This document shows, piece by piece, positions 32,111 to 40,962 of a stretch of 64,000 nucleotides of DNA; within the stretch, counting starts at the first letter, position 1; the number at the start of each line of letters is the position of its first letter. Location of the stretch: positions 1 to 64,000 of the forward strand of contig JAVBLS010000041.1 in the NCBI GenBank assembly GCA_031553235.1. The letters run 5' to 3'. The DNA comes from Frigididesulfovibrio sp031553235 (lineage in GTDB: Bacteria > Desulfobacterota > Desulfovibrionia > Desulfovibrionales > Desulfovibrionaceae). The translations under genes were made by a program, and so were the position numbers. The notes below the pieces were generated by a model. It was not told the origin of the DNA, ran no database searches, and saw nothing but the letters and a program-made list of their open reading frames with translations.

Positions 32111-33539
32111 CGATGAAAGAACGAGGCCTCCGGTCGTCCGACCGTCCAGGGCGCTGCTCCTGCCTGCCTGCCTGGCCCTTCTGGCGCTCCTGGCGGCTGC
32201 GGGTTGCACCATGGCCCCCAAATACGTACGGCCGGACGCTCCCATTCCCAACACCTATGGAGAGGGGGCCTCGGGCAAGAGCGGCGATCTGCCCGCCTGG
32301 AAGACCTACTTCCGTGATCCGAACATGCAGCGGGTCATTGAGCTGGCCCTGGTCAACAACCGGGACCTGCGCATCAGCATGCTGAACATTGCAAAAACCC
32401 GGGCCATGTATCGCATCCAGCGGGCCGATCTGCTGCCTACCATTGCCGCCGGAGGCGAGGCCGCCAACCAGCGCCTGCCCGCCGACGTCTCCAGTTCCGG
32501 GCAGGCCGGGGTGTTCCGCCAGTATACGGCCAGCCTGGGCTTTTCCTCCTATGAGCTGGACCTTTTCGGCCGCGTCCGCAGCCTCACGGAACAGGCCCTG
32601 GAAACCTTCCACTCCGTCGAGGAAGACGCCCGCACGGCGCAGATCTCGCTCATCTCCGAAACCGCCGGCATGTACCTGCAGTTGGTGGCCGACCGCGAAC
32701 TGCTGGACATCACCCGCGACACCTACAAAAACCGCAAAAACCAGTACGAGTTGATCCGTCGCAAGCTGCAGGCCGAGGTTTCGTCCGAGCTTGAGGTCAG
32801 CCAGACCCGCAGCCTGATGGAAGAGGCCCGCGCCCAATTGGCCCGCTATGAAGCCCAGGTGGGGCAGGACGCCAACTACCTGGCCCTGCTGGTGGGCGCG
32901 CCCCTGCCGACGGATCTGCCCGACGTGCGCAAGCTGAAGGATATCGCTCCCCTGGACGATCTGCCTGAGGGGCTGCCGTCCACTCTGCTGGAGCGCCGGC
33001 CCGACATCCGCTCGGCCGAGCATCAGTTGATGGCGGCCAACGCCAATATCGGGGCCGCCCGGGCCGCCTTCTTTCCGACCATCACTCTGACCGGCGCCTT
33101 CGGCACCACCAGCGCCGACTACGACAATCTCTTTACCGGCCCGCAAAAGGCCTGGAGCTTCCTGCCCCAGGTTTCTCTGCCGATCTTCGACACCGGCCGG
33201 AACGTCGCCCAGTTGAGGGTTTCGCAGGCGAACCGCGATATTGCCGTGGCCACGTATGAGAAGACCATTCAGGCGGCCTTCCGTGAGGTGGGCGACGCCT
33301 TGGTGCAGCGGACCTACATCGGCGATCAACTCGACGCCGAGCGCTCACTGGTGGAATCCACGGCCACCAGCTACAAGCTGGCCATGGCCCGCTATGACGT
33401 GGGGGTGGACAGCTACCTGAACGTGCTTGATTCGCAACGGTCACTGTTCTCGGCCCAACAAAACCTGATCGGCACCCTGCTGCTGCGCGAGTCCAACGCC
33501 CTGACCCTGTACAAGGCCCTGGGCGGCGGCGTGCAATAA
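32103..33539 (+). CDS. Outer-membrane efflux channel lipoprotein (OprM/NodT family)
   Basis: The protein has 478 residues. N-terminal signal with lipobox AAGC followed by TMAPKYVRPDAPIPNTYG, typical of OprM-like factors. Two outer-membrane-efflux repeats contain ELDLFGRVRSL and LLERRPDIRSAEHQLMAANANIGAARAAFFPT. It forms the trimeric outer-membrane duct of the pump encoded just upstream, overlapping it by eight bases. The operon ends at the terminator that follows. Confidence 0.95.
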   Translation: MSNDERTRPPVVRPSRALLLPACLALLALLAAAGCTMAPKYVRPDAPIPNTYGEGASGKSGDLPAWKTYFRDPNMQRVIELALVNNRDLRISMLNIAKTRAMYRIQRADLLPTIAAGGEAANQRLPADVSSSGQAGVFRQYTASLGFSSYELDLFGRVRSLTEQALETFHSVEEDARTAQISLISETAGMYLQLVADRELLDITRDTYKNRKNQYELIRRKLQAEVSSELEVSQTRSLMEEARAQLARYEAQVGQDANYLALLVGAPLPTDLPDVRKLKDIAPLDDLPEGLPSTLLERRPDIRSAEHQLMAANANIGAARAAFFPTITLTGAFGTTSADYDNLFTGPQKAWSFLPQVSLPIFDTGRNVAQLRVSQANRDIAVATYEKTIQAAFREVGDALVQRTYIGDQLDAERSLVESTATSYKLAMARYDVGVDSYLNVLDSQRSLFSAQQNLIGTLLLRESNALTLYKALGGGVQ

Positions 33540-33576
33540 CGCAAAGCAGCTTTTTGAAATTCTTCCAGGTTCATTG

Positions 33577-33620
33577 AAATCTGCGCCACTGTCGCTTTTT
33601 CACGGTGGCGCAGATTTTTT
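33577..33620 (+). terminator. Rho-independent terminator of the efflux operon
   Basis: A perfect 13-bp stem (33577-33589 with 33605-33617) followed by T residues to 33620, 37 bases after the last stop. Confidence 0.9.
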
Positions 33621-33621
33621 C

Positions 33622-34007
33622 GCCCCACCCTGTGCAGACATCGACAACCGCAGCTGCCGCGGCATTTTCCCCAATTGCTTTTCATGATGCCGGCAATCTT
33701 CTTTCACGCCGTCGCAACGCCGTACCCGGTTGCCGGCGTTGCCCGCAACGTCGCGACCGTCACGCTGAAAGCCAAACAAAGAAGTTCCGAGTCGAAGCCG
33801 TATTGAGCCTATTATGTACGGAAGCGGGCCTATTTGATCCGACTAAACGGCTTTGGCTGTGAAGCAGCCCGGCACCCAAGAAAATATCTGGCATTCTCTT
33901 TATCAAAGTGATAGTATGCAGTAAAACATCGCATTTGTGTCGATGGATTTGACGTCCACCATGTTTTTTTTCACTTATACCGCCTAATACGGTAAGGAGC
34001 ACGATTT
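33622..34007. other. Non-coding spacer upstream of mucR
   Basis: No convincing gene. Close to mucR there is a small dyad ACCG...CGGT (about 33979-33993) in AT-rich DNA, which would suit autoregulation of a MucR-type repressor but is weak evidence. Confidence 0.35.
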
Positions 34008-34397
34008 ATGGATGATCACATCAAGCAGGCCCTCGATATCGTGAAGGCACAAGCAGGCTTTCGCACCATGAGCGAGGAGGAAATGGCTTCCATGGTCCGC
34101 GCCCTGGCAGCCGTGGTTCGAGAACTGTCCCAGGGTGGAACCGAGCCCCCTTCCCCGGCTGTTGACCGGCAAGACCGCCGAATTACCGAGAAAGCCGTCA
34201 CTTGCCTTGAGTGCGGAAAAAGTTTTAAGTTGCTGACCCGCCGACACCTTTTGGGGCATGGTTTAAACCCCGAAGACTATCGGGAGAAATGGGATCTGCC
34301 CAAGGATCTTCCTCTGGTCTGCAAAGCTCTGCAACGTGAGCGGCGCAAAAAAATGAAAGATATGAAGCTGTGGGAAAAGCGTCGCAAGAACAAATAG
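34008..34397 (+). CDS. MucR/Ros-family zinc-finger transcriptional regulator
   Basis: The protein has 129 residues. The N-terminal helical part probably mediates oligomerisation. The zinc-binding region is CLECGKSFKLLTRRHLLGHG (Cys-x2-Cys ... His-x3-His), followed by LNPEDYREKWDLP and a basic C-terminal tail (KALQRERRKKMKDMKLWEKR). Family members bind AT-rich DNA and often control surface polysaccharide and motility genes. AAGGAG eight bases upstream. Confidence 0.92.
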   Translation: MDDHIKQALDIVKAQAGFRTMSEEEMASMVRALAAVVRELSQGGTEPPSPAVDRQDRRITEKAVTCLECGKSFKLLTRRHLLGHGLNPEDYREKWDLPKDLPLVCKALQRERRKKMKDMKLWEKRRKNK

Positions 34398-35362
34398 GTC
34401 TTTCTTCCAGCCCTCCGGCGGGCGCCCCCCCCAAAACGGCGGCGCCCGCCGGAGAGGCCGATTCCGCCGCCCGCCGCCGTGTCCTGGCCTACTTGGCCCT
34501 GGGCGCGGCCATGATTCTCTGGAGTTCCACTTTTATTCTGATCAAGGTGGTTCTCACGGCGTATCACCCCTTCACCATGACTTTCGTGCGCATGGGTGTC
34601 AGCGTCGCGGCCATGGCTCCCTTCGGTTTACGCCTGTTGCGCCAGATCCGTTACTCACCGGGCGACTGGAAGCCCCTGCTCCTGCTGGTTTTGGCCGAGC
34701 CCTGCCTGTACTTCATTTTTGAAGGCTTTGCCTTGCGTTATACCAGCGCTTCCGAGGCGGCCATGGTCATCTCGCTGCTGCCGCTTTGCGTCGGCGTGGG
34801 CGCCTTCTTCTTTTTGCGCGAGCGCCTGAGCCGTATGGTCTGGTGGGGTTTTTTCACGGCTGTTGCCGGGGTGGCGGTGCTGACCTTTTCCGGCGAGGCG
34901 ACAACCGCATCGCCCGACCCCCTGCTCGGCAACATGCTCGAAGCCGGGGCCGTGCTCATGGCCACCGCCTATATTTTGTGCGTGCGCAGGCTCACGGGCT
35001 TTCCGGCTTTTTGCATCGTGGCCTTCCAGTCCCTGGCCGGGCTGATCTTTTTCGGCGCGCTCACCTTTGCCGTGCCCGGGGCGGGCCTGCCGGCCTCGCC
35101 GGGCCTGTTGCCCACGATCATGCTGGTGGCCCTGGGCTTCATCTCCATTTTCGGGTACGGTCTGTTCAACGTGGGCGTGGCCATGCTCTCGGCCGGGCAG
35201 GCTACGGCCTGGAACAATCTGATTCCAGGCATCACTCTGATCATGGGCATGCTCTTTCTGGGCGAGCGCTTTACCACGCTCCAGTACCTTTCGCTGATTC
35301 CCATCTTTCTCGGTGTAGCCATCAGCCAATGCGGCAAAGTCGGGACGGGCGAATGTGGCTGA
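34370..35362 (+). CDS. DMT-superfamily (EamA) membrane exporter
   Basis: The protein has about 330 residues with ten predicted membrane helices in two EamA repeats (ALGAAMILWSSTFILIKVVL and LEAGAVLMATAYILCVRRLT). The listed start is GTG 34370, overlapping mucR by 28 bases with a poor ribosome site. The first conserved part begins only near residue 38, so the true start may be further in. Likely metabolite or amino-acid exporter; substrate unknown. Confidence 0.8.
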   Translation: MGKASQEQIGLSSSPPAGAPPKTAAPAGEADSAARRRVLAYLALGAAMILWSSTFILIKVVLTAYHPFTMTFVRMGVSVAAMAPFGLRLLRQIRYSPGDWKPLLLLVLAEPCLYFIFEGFALRYTSASEAAMVISLLPLCVGVGAFFFLRERLSRMVWWGFFTAVAGVAVLTFSGEATTASPDPLLGNMLEAGAVLMATAYILCVRRLTGFPAFCIVAFQSLAGLIFFGALTFAVPGAGLPASPGLLPTIMLVALGFISIFGYGLFNVGVAMLSAGQATAWNNLIPGITLIMGMLFLGERFTTLQYLSLIPIFLGVAISQCGKVGTGECG

Positions 35363-35464
35363 TTCTCTGCGGTGCGGCACAAGCGACATGAGACTTGGTG
35401 CGCAGGAGCTTGATTTTCCCTTGACAACACCGCATACTGCCGTTTTTCAAAGGATACGCCGCGC

Positions 35465-36175
35465 ATGATTCCGTCTTTTCGTACGCAGATCGTCCAGGGG
35501 CTGCGCCCCTGCCTGCCCCTCATGCTGGGCTATCTTCCCGTGGGTTTTGCCTTCGGCATTCTGGCCGTGCAGGCGGGCATGACTCCCCTGACGGTCGCGC
35601 TCATGTCCTACCTGGTTTACGCCGGGTCGGCCCAGCTTATCGCCGTGGGCCTGCTCGGCGGCGGCGTGGGCGCGGCCTCGATTATTCTGACCACCTTCGT
35701 GGTCAATCTGCGCCATCTGCTCATGTCCGCGGCCGTGGCCCCGCACCTGCGCGACTGGAGCCGCCCTCTGCAGGCCTGGTTTGCTTACGGCATGACCGAC
35801 GAAACCTTCGCCCTGCACATGAGCCGTTTCGCCAAGGGTCCGGCAGGACCGGTGCCGGTGCTGGCCCTGAACACGGCCGCGCACCTGTGCTGGACTTGCA
35901 GCGGCCTGGCGGGCGCCCTGTTCGGCGATCTCATCGGCGACATCAGGCCCTACGGCCTGGACTTCGCGCTGCCCGGCATGTTCATCGCCCTGCTCCTGCC
36001 CCATGTGCGCATGCCCCGCAAGTGCCTGGCCGTGTGCCTGGGAGCGTTGTTCTGCATCACCGCCCATCTGATTGGAGCAGGACAGTGGAGCGTCATGTCG
36101 GCCACGCCCCTGGCGGCGGCTCTGGCGGCCTTCATGCCTCTGCCCGGCGGCCGTGCCCGTCTGGAGACCGCATGA
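35465..36175 (+). CDS. azlC: Branched-chain amino acid exporter large subunit, AzlC family
   Basis: The protein has 236 residues and 5-6 membrane helices. Family motifs: LGYLPVGFAFGILAVQAGMT, VYAGSAQLIAVGLL and NLRHLLMSAAVAPHL. AzlC works with the small AzlD subunit, whose start overlaps the azlC stop (ATGA). Family members export branched-chain amino acids or analogues; the ilvD gene elsewhere in the window is a distant pathway relative only. Confidence 0.9.
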   Translation: MIPSFRTQIVQGLRPCLPLMLGYLPVGFAFGILAVQAGMTPLTVALMSYLVYAGSAQLIAVGLLGGGVGAASIILTTFVVNLRHLLMSAAVAPHLRDWSRPLQAWFAYGMTDETFALHMSRFAKGPAGPVPVLALNTAAHLCWTCSGLAGALFGDLIGDIRPYGLDFALPGMFIALLLPHVRMPRKCLAVCLGALFCITAHLIGAGQWSVMSATPLAAALAAFMPLPGGRARLETA

Positions 36176-36510
36176 GTCTCACCGGGCAAATCCTGTTGAT
36201 CCTGGGCATGGCCGTGGTCACCTACATCCCGCGCGTGGCCCCGTTGCTCATGCTGGCCTCACGCAGCCCGCATCCCGGCCTGCTGCGCTTTCTCGAGATG
36301 ATCCCGCCGGCCGTTCTGGCCGCGCTGCTCGCCCCGGAGCTTTTGTTGCGCAACACCGCAACGGCGCCGGAATTGTTTCTTTCTTCAGACAATCTCTTTC
36401 TTCTGGCCGCCGTGCCCACCCTGCTGGTGGGCATGTTCTGGCGCAACTTTTTCGGCACCGTGGCCACGGGTATGGTCGCCCTTGCCCTGCTGCGGCTGAT
36501 CGCGGCCTAA
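36172..36510 (+). CDS. azlD: Branched-chain amino acid exporter small subunit, AzlD family
   Basis: The protein has 112 residues with about four membrane helices, starting at ATG 36172 within the azlC stop. Motifs VTYIPRVAPLLML, FLEMIPPAVLAALLAPELL and a C-terminal FFGTVATGMVALALLRL fit AzlD. Obligate partner of AzlC. Confidence 0.88.
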   Translation: MSLTGQILLILGMAVVTYIPRVAPLLMLASRSPHPGLLRFLEMIPPAVLAALLAPELLLRNTATAPELFLSSDNLFLLAAVPTLLVGMFWRNFFGTVATGMVALALLRLIAA

Positions 36511-36545
36511 CCCCCGCCGGCCGTCGAATTCCCAAAGGAGCCCCC

Positions 36546-37358
36546 ATGTTTTCACGCATTTTTCTCATTTGCACCCTGCTCATACTGCTCTGCCTCGGCC
36601 GTGTCGTCCCCGCCCCGGCAGCCGAGAGCGCCGCGGCGCCCGTCGATAAAACTGAGCTGCGCAATGCCCTGCGCGAGCTTTTGCGCCAGGAGCCGGAACT
36701 GGTCCTGGACGTATTGCGCGACAATGGCGAAGTCGTCCTGGAAGCGGCCCAACAGGGCAGTGTGGCCCGGCGCAAAAAGGCCGCTCTGGCCCAATGGGAG
36801 CAGGACGCCAAAACTCCCAAGAAAGTCTCCGCCGATACCTCGGCCCAGCGCGGTTCGGCCAAGGCCCCGGTGACCATCGTGGTCTATTCCGACTTCACCT
36901 GCCCCTACTGCCGGCAGGCCGATGCCGTGCTGGAAGATCTGTACCCGGCCTACAAGGATAAAGTCCGGATCATCTTCAAGCCCCTGCCCAAGGGCGAGGT
37001 GCCCCTTTCTCTGAGCGCGGCCAAATATTCCCTGGCCGCCTTCATGCAGGACAAAGACAAGGGTTGGAGCTACTACCGCGCCCTGTTCGCCGGCGTGGAC
37101 GATCTGGAGCGCGACGGCGATACCTTTCTCAAGGCCGCGGCCGTGCGCGAAGGCCTGGACATGAAACGCCTCGCCGCCGATGTGGCCGGGCCCAAGGTCA
37201 AGGCCCAACTTGAAGCCGACTCGGCCGAGGCCGACACCCTGAACGTGCCCGGCACCCCCTACTTCCTGGTCAACGACATGGTCATTCGCGGCTATGTGCC
37301 CAAGGAAATCTTCGAACTGGCCATCGACACCGCCCTCAAGCAGAAAGGCGTGCAGTAA
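36546..37358 (+). CDS. Periplasmic DsbA-family thiol:disulfide protein
   Basis: The protein has 270 residues. Signal peptide about 1-26 (cleavage near APAAES). A helical N-terminal extension (about 30-90) precedes the thioredoxin-like domain, with active-site C119-P-Y-C122 in DFTCPYCRQAD and cis-proline NVPGTPYFLVND. This resembles the ScsC/BdbD/DsbG-like group (DSBA-family Thioredoxin_4). It could be an oxidase or isomerase of envelope proteins. AAAGGAG before ATG 36546; a strong terminator follows. Confidence 0.88.
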   Translation: MFSRIFLICTLLILLCLGRVVPAPAAESAAAPVDKTELRNALRELLRQEPELVLDVLRDNGEVVLEAAQQGSVARRKKAALAQWEQDAKTPKKVSADTSAQRGSAKAPVTIVVYSDFTCPYCRQADAVLEDLYPAYKDKVRIIFKPLPKGEVPLSLSAAKYSLAAFMQDKDKGWSYYRALFAGVDDLERDGDTFLKAAAVREGLDMKRLAADVAGPKVKAQLEADSAEADTLNVPGTPYFLVNDMVIRGYVPKEIFELAIDTALKQKGVQ

Positions 37359-37378
37359 GGGTATTTTGACTGTTGCGA

Positions 37379-37414
37379 GCGAGAGCGCCGGTTGTCCGGC
37401 GCTCTCGCTTTTTT
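37379..37414 (+). terminator. Rho-independent terminator
   Basis: Perfect 13-bp stem (37379-37391 with 37396-37408), loop TTGT, followed by TTTTTT (37409-37414). Confidence 0.93.
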
Positions 37415-37442
37415 GGTATGGGAAAAATCGCGTGCCTGACCC

Positions 37443-37469
37443 TAAACTTTTACTACGGTTTTCCGATAA
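37443..37469 (+). promoter_or_regulatory. Sigma-28 (FliA) type promoter
   Basis: TAAACTTT (37443-37450), an 11-base spacer, TCCGATAA (37462-37469). The flagellar sigma consensus is TAAAGTTT-N11-GCCGATAA, so 14 of 16 bases match with exact spacing. The next gene starts at 37505 behind GGAGGT. Confidence 0.8.
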
Positions 37470-37504
37470 TGCGAAGGACCGGTAAAATCAGGAGGTAAAA
37501 GGCC

Positions 37505-37732
37505 ATGGCAAACACCGGAACCATCGTCGACGCCGCGCTCGCCGCGAGCAAGGCGGAACTCGACTCGCAAATCGTCACCCAGACCCTCGACAATCTGAAC
37601 AGCCCCATGTACTCCGGCTCGTCCAAGTGCAACAGCGCGCGGCAGGGCATGAGCGACACCTACGACCTCAGCAAATCCGTGCTCTCGGCCTACTATCTGG
37701 GCAAAGGCACGGCCATCGACGGCAAAAGCTGA
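37505..37732 (+). CDS. Small protein (75 aa), possibly YjfB-like motility-associated
   Basis: The protein has 75 residues with an excellent ribosome site (AGGAGGT nine bases upstream). The N-terminus (GTIVDAALAASKAELDSQIV) is an amphipathic helix followed by TQTLDNLNS and, near the C-terminus, YDLSKSVLSAYYLGKGTAID. No signal peptide or membrane helix. The pattern of an Ala/Ser/Gln helix then LD..N is reminiscent of the YjfB putative motility family, but this is weak. The upstream sigma-28-type promoter independently suggests membership of the flagellar/chemotaxis regulon. Confidence 0.65.
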   Translation: MANTGTIVDAALAASKAELDSQIVTQTLDNLNSPMYSGSSKCNSARQGMSDTYDLSKSVLSAYYLGKGTAIDGKS

Positions 37733-37818
37733 GCTGCCCCCGCTGTGGAGCCGCGCCGGGCGGAAGGGCATCGCCATGCTCCTTCCGCCGCTCCAAGGGA
37801 AGCGGGTTTTCAAACCGC

Positions 37819-37868
37819 CCAATGCAAGAACGGCAGATGAGGATACCCATCTGCCGTTCTTGCATTGG
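37819..37868. other. Perfect 21-bp inverted repeat (long hairpin)
   Basis: The left arm 37819-37839 pairs without mismatch with 37848-37868 around the 8-base loop AGGATACC. It lies between the small sigma-28 gene and the end of fcl, which is convergent. No T-tract flanks it. A smaller GGTTT/AAACC hairpin adjoins on the left (about 37804-37816). Confidence 0.8.
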
Positions 37869-37908
37869 TTGCAGCGGCCGATTGGGACCGTGCCGCCCGG
37901 TGCCCCCG

Positions 37909-38856
37909 TCAATGCCCCTGTCGCAAGGTGTCGATGTGCTCCAGGAACCAGGCATAGGTCTGCGCCAGCCCTTCGCGTAAAGGGATGGACGGCCGCCAGC
38001 CAAGAGCGGTCAGGCGCGAGACGTCCAGCAGCTTGCGCGGCGTGCCGTCCGGCTTGGCCGGGTCGGTGCGGATTGCACCCGTGTAGCCCACGGCCTCGGC
38101 CACCAGGCCGGCCAGTGCGCGAATGCTCAGGTCTTCCCCACAGCCCACGTTGATGTGGGACTCCTCACTGTAGCGATTCATGAGAAAAACCAGGGCATCG
38201 GCCAGATCGTCCACGTGCAGAAACTCCCGCAGGGCCGCGCCCGTGCCCCAGATGGTCACGGCCGGAGCCCCGGCCTCTTTGGCTTCGTGGAAACGGCGAA
38301 TCAACGCCGGAAGCACGTGGCTGTGCTCGGGGTGAAAGTTGTCGCCCGGCCCATAGAGATTGGTCGGCATGGCCGAGACGGCGTCAAAGCCGTATTGCCG
38401 GCGGTAGGCCCGGCACATCTGGATGCCGGCGATCTTGGCCGTGGCATACCATTCGTTGGTCGGCTCCAGGGGGCCGGTCAGCAGGTAATCCTCGTGGATG
38501 GGCTGCGGGCAGAGCTTGGGATAAATGCAGGACGAGCCGAGAAAGAGCAGCTTCTTCGCGCCGTTGTGATAAGCGGCATCAATGATGTTGGTCTGGATCT
38601 GCAGGTTGTCGCGGATGAAGTCTGCCGGAAAGATGTCGTTGGCGTGAATGCCCCCGACCTTGGCCGCGGCCAGAAAAATGTACTCCGGCCGCTCATCGGC
38701 AAAAAAACGGCGGACGGCGGCCTGATCCCGCAGGTCCAGTTCGCCGCTGCTTCGGGTGAGGATGTTCGTCGCGCCCCCGGCCCGCAGGCGCCGCACCAGG
38801 GCGGAACCCACCAAACCACGGTGCCCGGCCACAAAGATGCGTGCTCCCGGCTGCAT
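37909..38856 (-). CDS. fcl: GDP-L-fucose synthase
   Basis: The protein has 315 residues from ATG 38856 (AGGAG upstream); a longer frame upstream only shadows gmd. Epimerase-reductase of the SDR superfamily: converts GDP-4-keto-6-deoxymannose to GDP-L-fucose using NADPH. Nucleotide motif VAGHRGLVGSALVRRL, catalytic SSCIYP and Y-x3-K (EWYATAKIAG), then MPTNLYGPGDNF and REFLHVDDLADA. Ten bases downstream of gmd, same strand. Confidence 0.95.
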   Translation of the reverse strand: MQPGARIFVAGHRGLVGSALVRRLRAGGATNILTRSSGELDLRDQAAVRRFFADERPEYIFLAAAKVGGIHANDIFPADFIRDNLQIQTNIIDAAYHNGAKKLLFLGSSCIYPKLCPQPIHEDYLLTGPLEPTNEWYATAKIAGIQMCRAYRRQYGFDAVSAMPTNLYGPGDNFHPEHSHVLPALIRRFHEAKEAGAPAVTIWGTGAALREFLHVDDLADALVFLMNRYSEESHINVGCGEDLSIRALAGLVAEAVGYTGAIRTDPAKPDGTPRKLLDVSRLTALGWRPSIPLREGLAQTYAWFLEHIDTLRQGH

Positions 38857-38866
38857 CGTTCCGCTC

Positions 38867-40009
38867 CTATTCCTGCTGCGGAGCATAAGTGCTGAAACCG
38901 CCGGCCTCACAGTGGGCGTCGCGCCGGGCCAGTTCCACATCGGCCCGGACCATTTCCGCAACCATCTCCTCAAGGGTGATGCGCGGTTTCCAGCCAAGCT
39001 TTTCCGCCGCCTTGGCCGGGTTGCCCAGCAAGGTTTCCACTTCCGTGGGCCGGAAATAGCGCTCGTTGACTTCGACTATGACGTCGCCGGGTTTGACCGC
39101 GCAGGCGCACCCCGCGGTGGCCGCGGCAAAGCGTGCCGCGTCCACGGCATCCACAAGGCCTTTTTCATCCTTGCCGGCGCCGCGCCAGGCCAGGCGCAGC
39201 CCCAACTCGGCCGCGGCCGCGTTGACGAAATCGCGCACGGAATATTGCCTGCCCGTGGCAATGACGAAATCTTCGGGCTTCTCCTGCTGCAGCATCAGCC
39301 ACTGCATTTCCACATAGTCCTTGGCGTGGCCCCAATCGCGCAGGGCGCTCAGATTGCCGAGCTGCAGCACCCGGTTCAGGCCCAGAACAATGCGGGCCAA
39401 GGCCCGGGTAATCTTGCGGGTGACAAAGGTTTCGCCGCGCAGGGGCGACTCGTGGTTGAAGAGAATACCGTTGCAGGCATACATATCGTAAGCTTCACGA
39501 TAATTGACCGTTATCCAGTAGGCATACAGCTTGGCGCAGGCATAAGGCGAACGGGGATAAAACGGGGTCTTTTCCGATTGCGGCACTTCCTGCACCAAAC
39601 CGTACAGCTCGGAGGTGGAGGCCTGGTAGAAACGGCTGACCTTCTCCAGCCCCAAAATGCGGATGGCCTCAAGCAGGCGCAAGGCGCCCAGGCCAACCAC
39701 GTCGCCGGTGTATTCCGGAGCCTCGAAAGAAACCTTCACGTGGCTCTGGGCCGCCAGGTTGTAAACCTCGTCCGGCCGGACCTCCTGCATGATCCGGATC
39801 AACCCGCCGGCGTCCGACAGATCGCCATAGTGCAAAATAAAACGCCGGTTGCTTTCGGATGGGCCCTGGTATAAGTGATCGATACGTCCCGTGTTGAACG
39901 ATGAGGCCCGCCGCTTGATGCCGTGGACCTCGTAGCCTTTGCCGAGAAGGAACTCCGCCAGATAGGCGCCGTCCTGGCCGGTGATGCCGGTGATGAGTGC
40001 TTTTCTCAT
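38867..40009 (-). CDS. gmd: GDP-mannose 4,6-dehydratase
   Basis: The protein has 380 residues. N-terminal GITGQDGAYLAEFLLGKGYEVHG is the NADP site. QASTSELYG carries the catalytic Thr/Glu, and Y-x3-K is in SPYACAKLYAYW. NHESPLRGETFVTRKIT is diagnostic of Gmd. It makes GDP-4-keto-6-deoxymannose for fcl downstream. The C-terminus has a short extra tail ending in APQQE. The gene pair is transcribed away from the glycan genes beginning at 40225. Confidence 0.96.
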   Translation of the reverse strand: MRKALITGITGQDGAYLAEFLLGKGYEVHGIKRRASSFNTGRIDHLYQGPSESNRRFILHYGDLSDAGGLIRIMQEVRPDEVYNLAAQSHVKVSFEAPEYTGDVVGLGALRLLEAIRILGLEKVSRFYQASTSELYGLVQEVPQSEKTPFYPRSPYACAKLYAYWITVNYREAYDMYACNGILFNHESPLRGETFVTRKITRALARIVLGLNRVLQLGNLSALRDWGHAKDYVEMQWLMLQQEKPEDFVIATGRQYSVRDFVNAAAAELGLRLAWRGAGKDEKGLVDAVDAARFAAATAGCACAVKPGDVIVEVNERYFRPTEVETLLGNPAKAAEKLGWKPRITLEEMVAEMVRADVELARRDAHCEAGGFSTYAPQQE

Positions 40010-40224
40010 AAGGTGGAAGCTCCCTAAGACACTGCTTTGAAAGGATTAAGCCTATCCTAATGCAAAGCAGGAGGCAAGACCGACGTCCCAAGTTTTTGAG
40101 ATATTGCCATGTAGATACACGGAGCGTCTTTTCCCCCGGCTCACCCACATCTACAATCGTACGTCAGGTTTTGTCCGCCCCCCAGAAGATGGAAAAAAAT
40201 CAGCAAAAATTTGAGGAGCCCCTC

Positions 40225-40893
40225 ATGGGTTTAAAGCATGTTCCTGTACAAATCGAGAATTTCCCCTTCAAATTGGGTAAACAATTCATACAATACGGAT
40301 ATACACATTTCATTGAAACAGGAACATATTTAGGCGACACTTCCTTGGAAGCCTCTAAACACTTCACGCAAGTTTATACGATAGAGGCTGCTGAATATTT
40401 CTTCAAACAAGCAAAAGAAAAATGCAAAGAGAAGCATAATGTTACCCTTTGCTTAGGCGATAGTCGTGAATGGCTCCCCCAAATTCTCATAGAGAAGCAA
40501 AACAAGGTAATATTTTGGCTGGACGCTCACTACAGCGGAGGGGAGACATTTAACAGCACGAACCCTCTACTAAAAGAGCTTGAAATTATTAATATAAATA
40601 CAGTGAACGCAATCATACTCATAGATGATGCAAGATTTTTCCACGGAATGTACGCCGGGGAACGCTATTGCGAGTATGGCCCCCTCTTTGAGGCTCTGCT
40701 TTGTGATGATCGTTATGTATCTTGTATTGACGACTTTTTTATCGCCGTACCACGTGAATTCAAATCGATTGTAGACAGCTATTCCAATGAAATATCCATC
40801 AACTCCTGGACGACGTTCGAGAGGCAAAAGGAGGTCAATAAAAGAATGTCTTTAAATGAAAAGATTCGTAAATTGCTCTGCCTTTCGAAATGA
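40225..40893 (+). CDS. Small SAM-methyltransferase-like protein of the glycan locus
   Basis: The protein has 222 residues from ATG 40225, chosen because GAGGAG ends six bases before it; an ATG at 40189 would add 12 residues. FIETGTYLGDTSLEASK resembles a Rossmann methyltransferase motif I region; YTIEAAEYFFKQAKEK gives the next acidic strand, and IFWLDAHYSGGET a later one. The pattern fits small methyltransferase-like proteins common in O-antigen loci. Composition is markedly AT-rich compared with gmd next door, the first gene of the probable imported block. Acceptor unknown. Confidence 0.65.
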   Translation: MGLKHVPVQIENFPFKLGKQFIQYGYTHFIETGTYLGDTSLEASKHFTQVYTIEAAEYFFKQAKEKCKEKHNVTLCLGDSREWLPQILIEKQNKVIFWLDAHYSGGETFNSTNPLLKELEIININTVNAIILIDDARFFHGMYAGERYCEYGPLFEALLCDDRYVSCIDDFFIAVPREFKSIVDSYSNEISINSWTTFERQKEVNKRMSLNEKIRKLLCLSK

Positions 40894-40962
40894 AAACGAT
40901 CCATCCTTAAAAGTATTCCACAACATGCACTATTTATTGTCAATCGTCGCTAAAGAAGCAGC

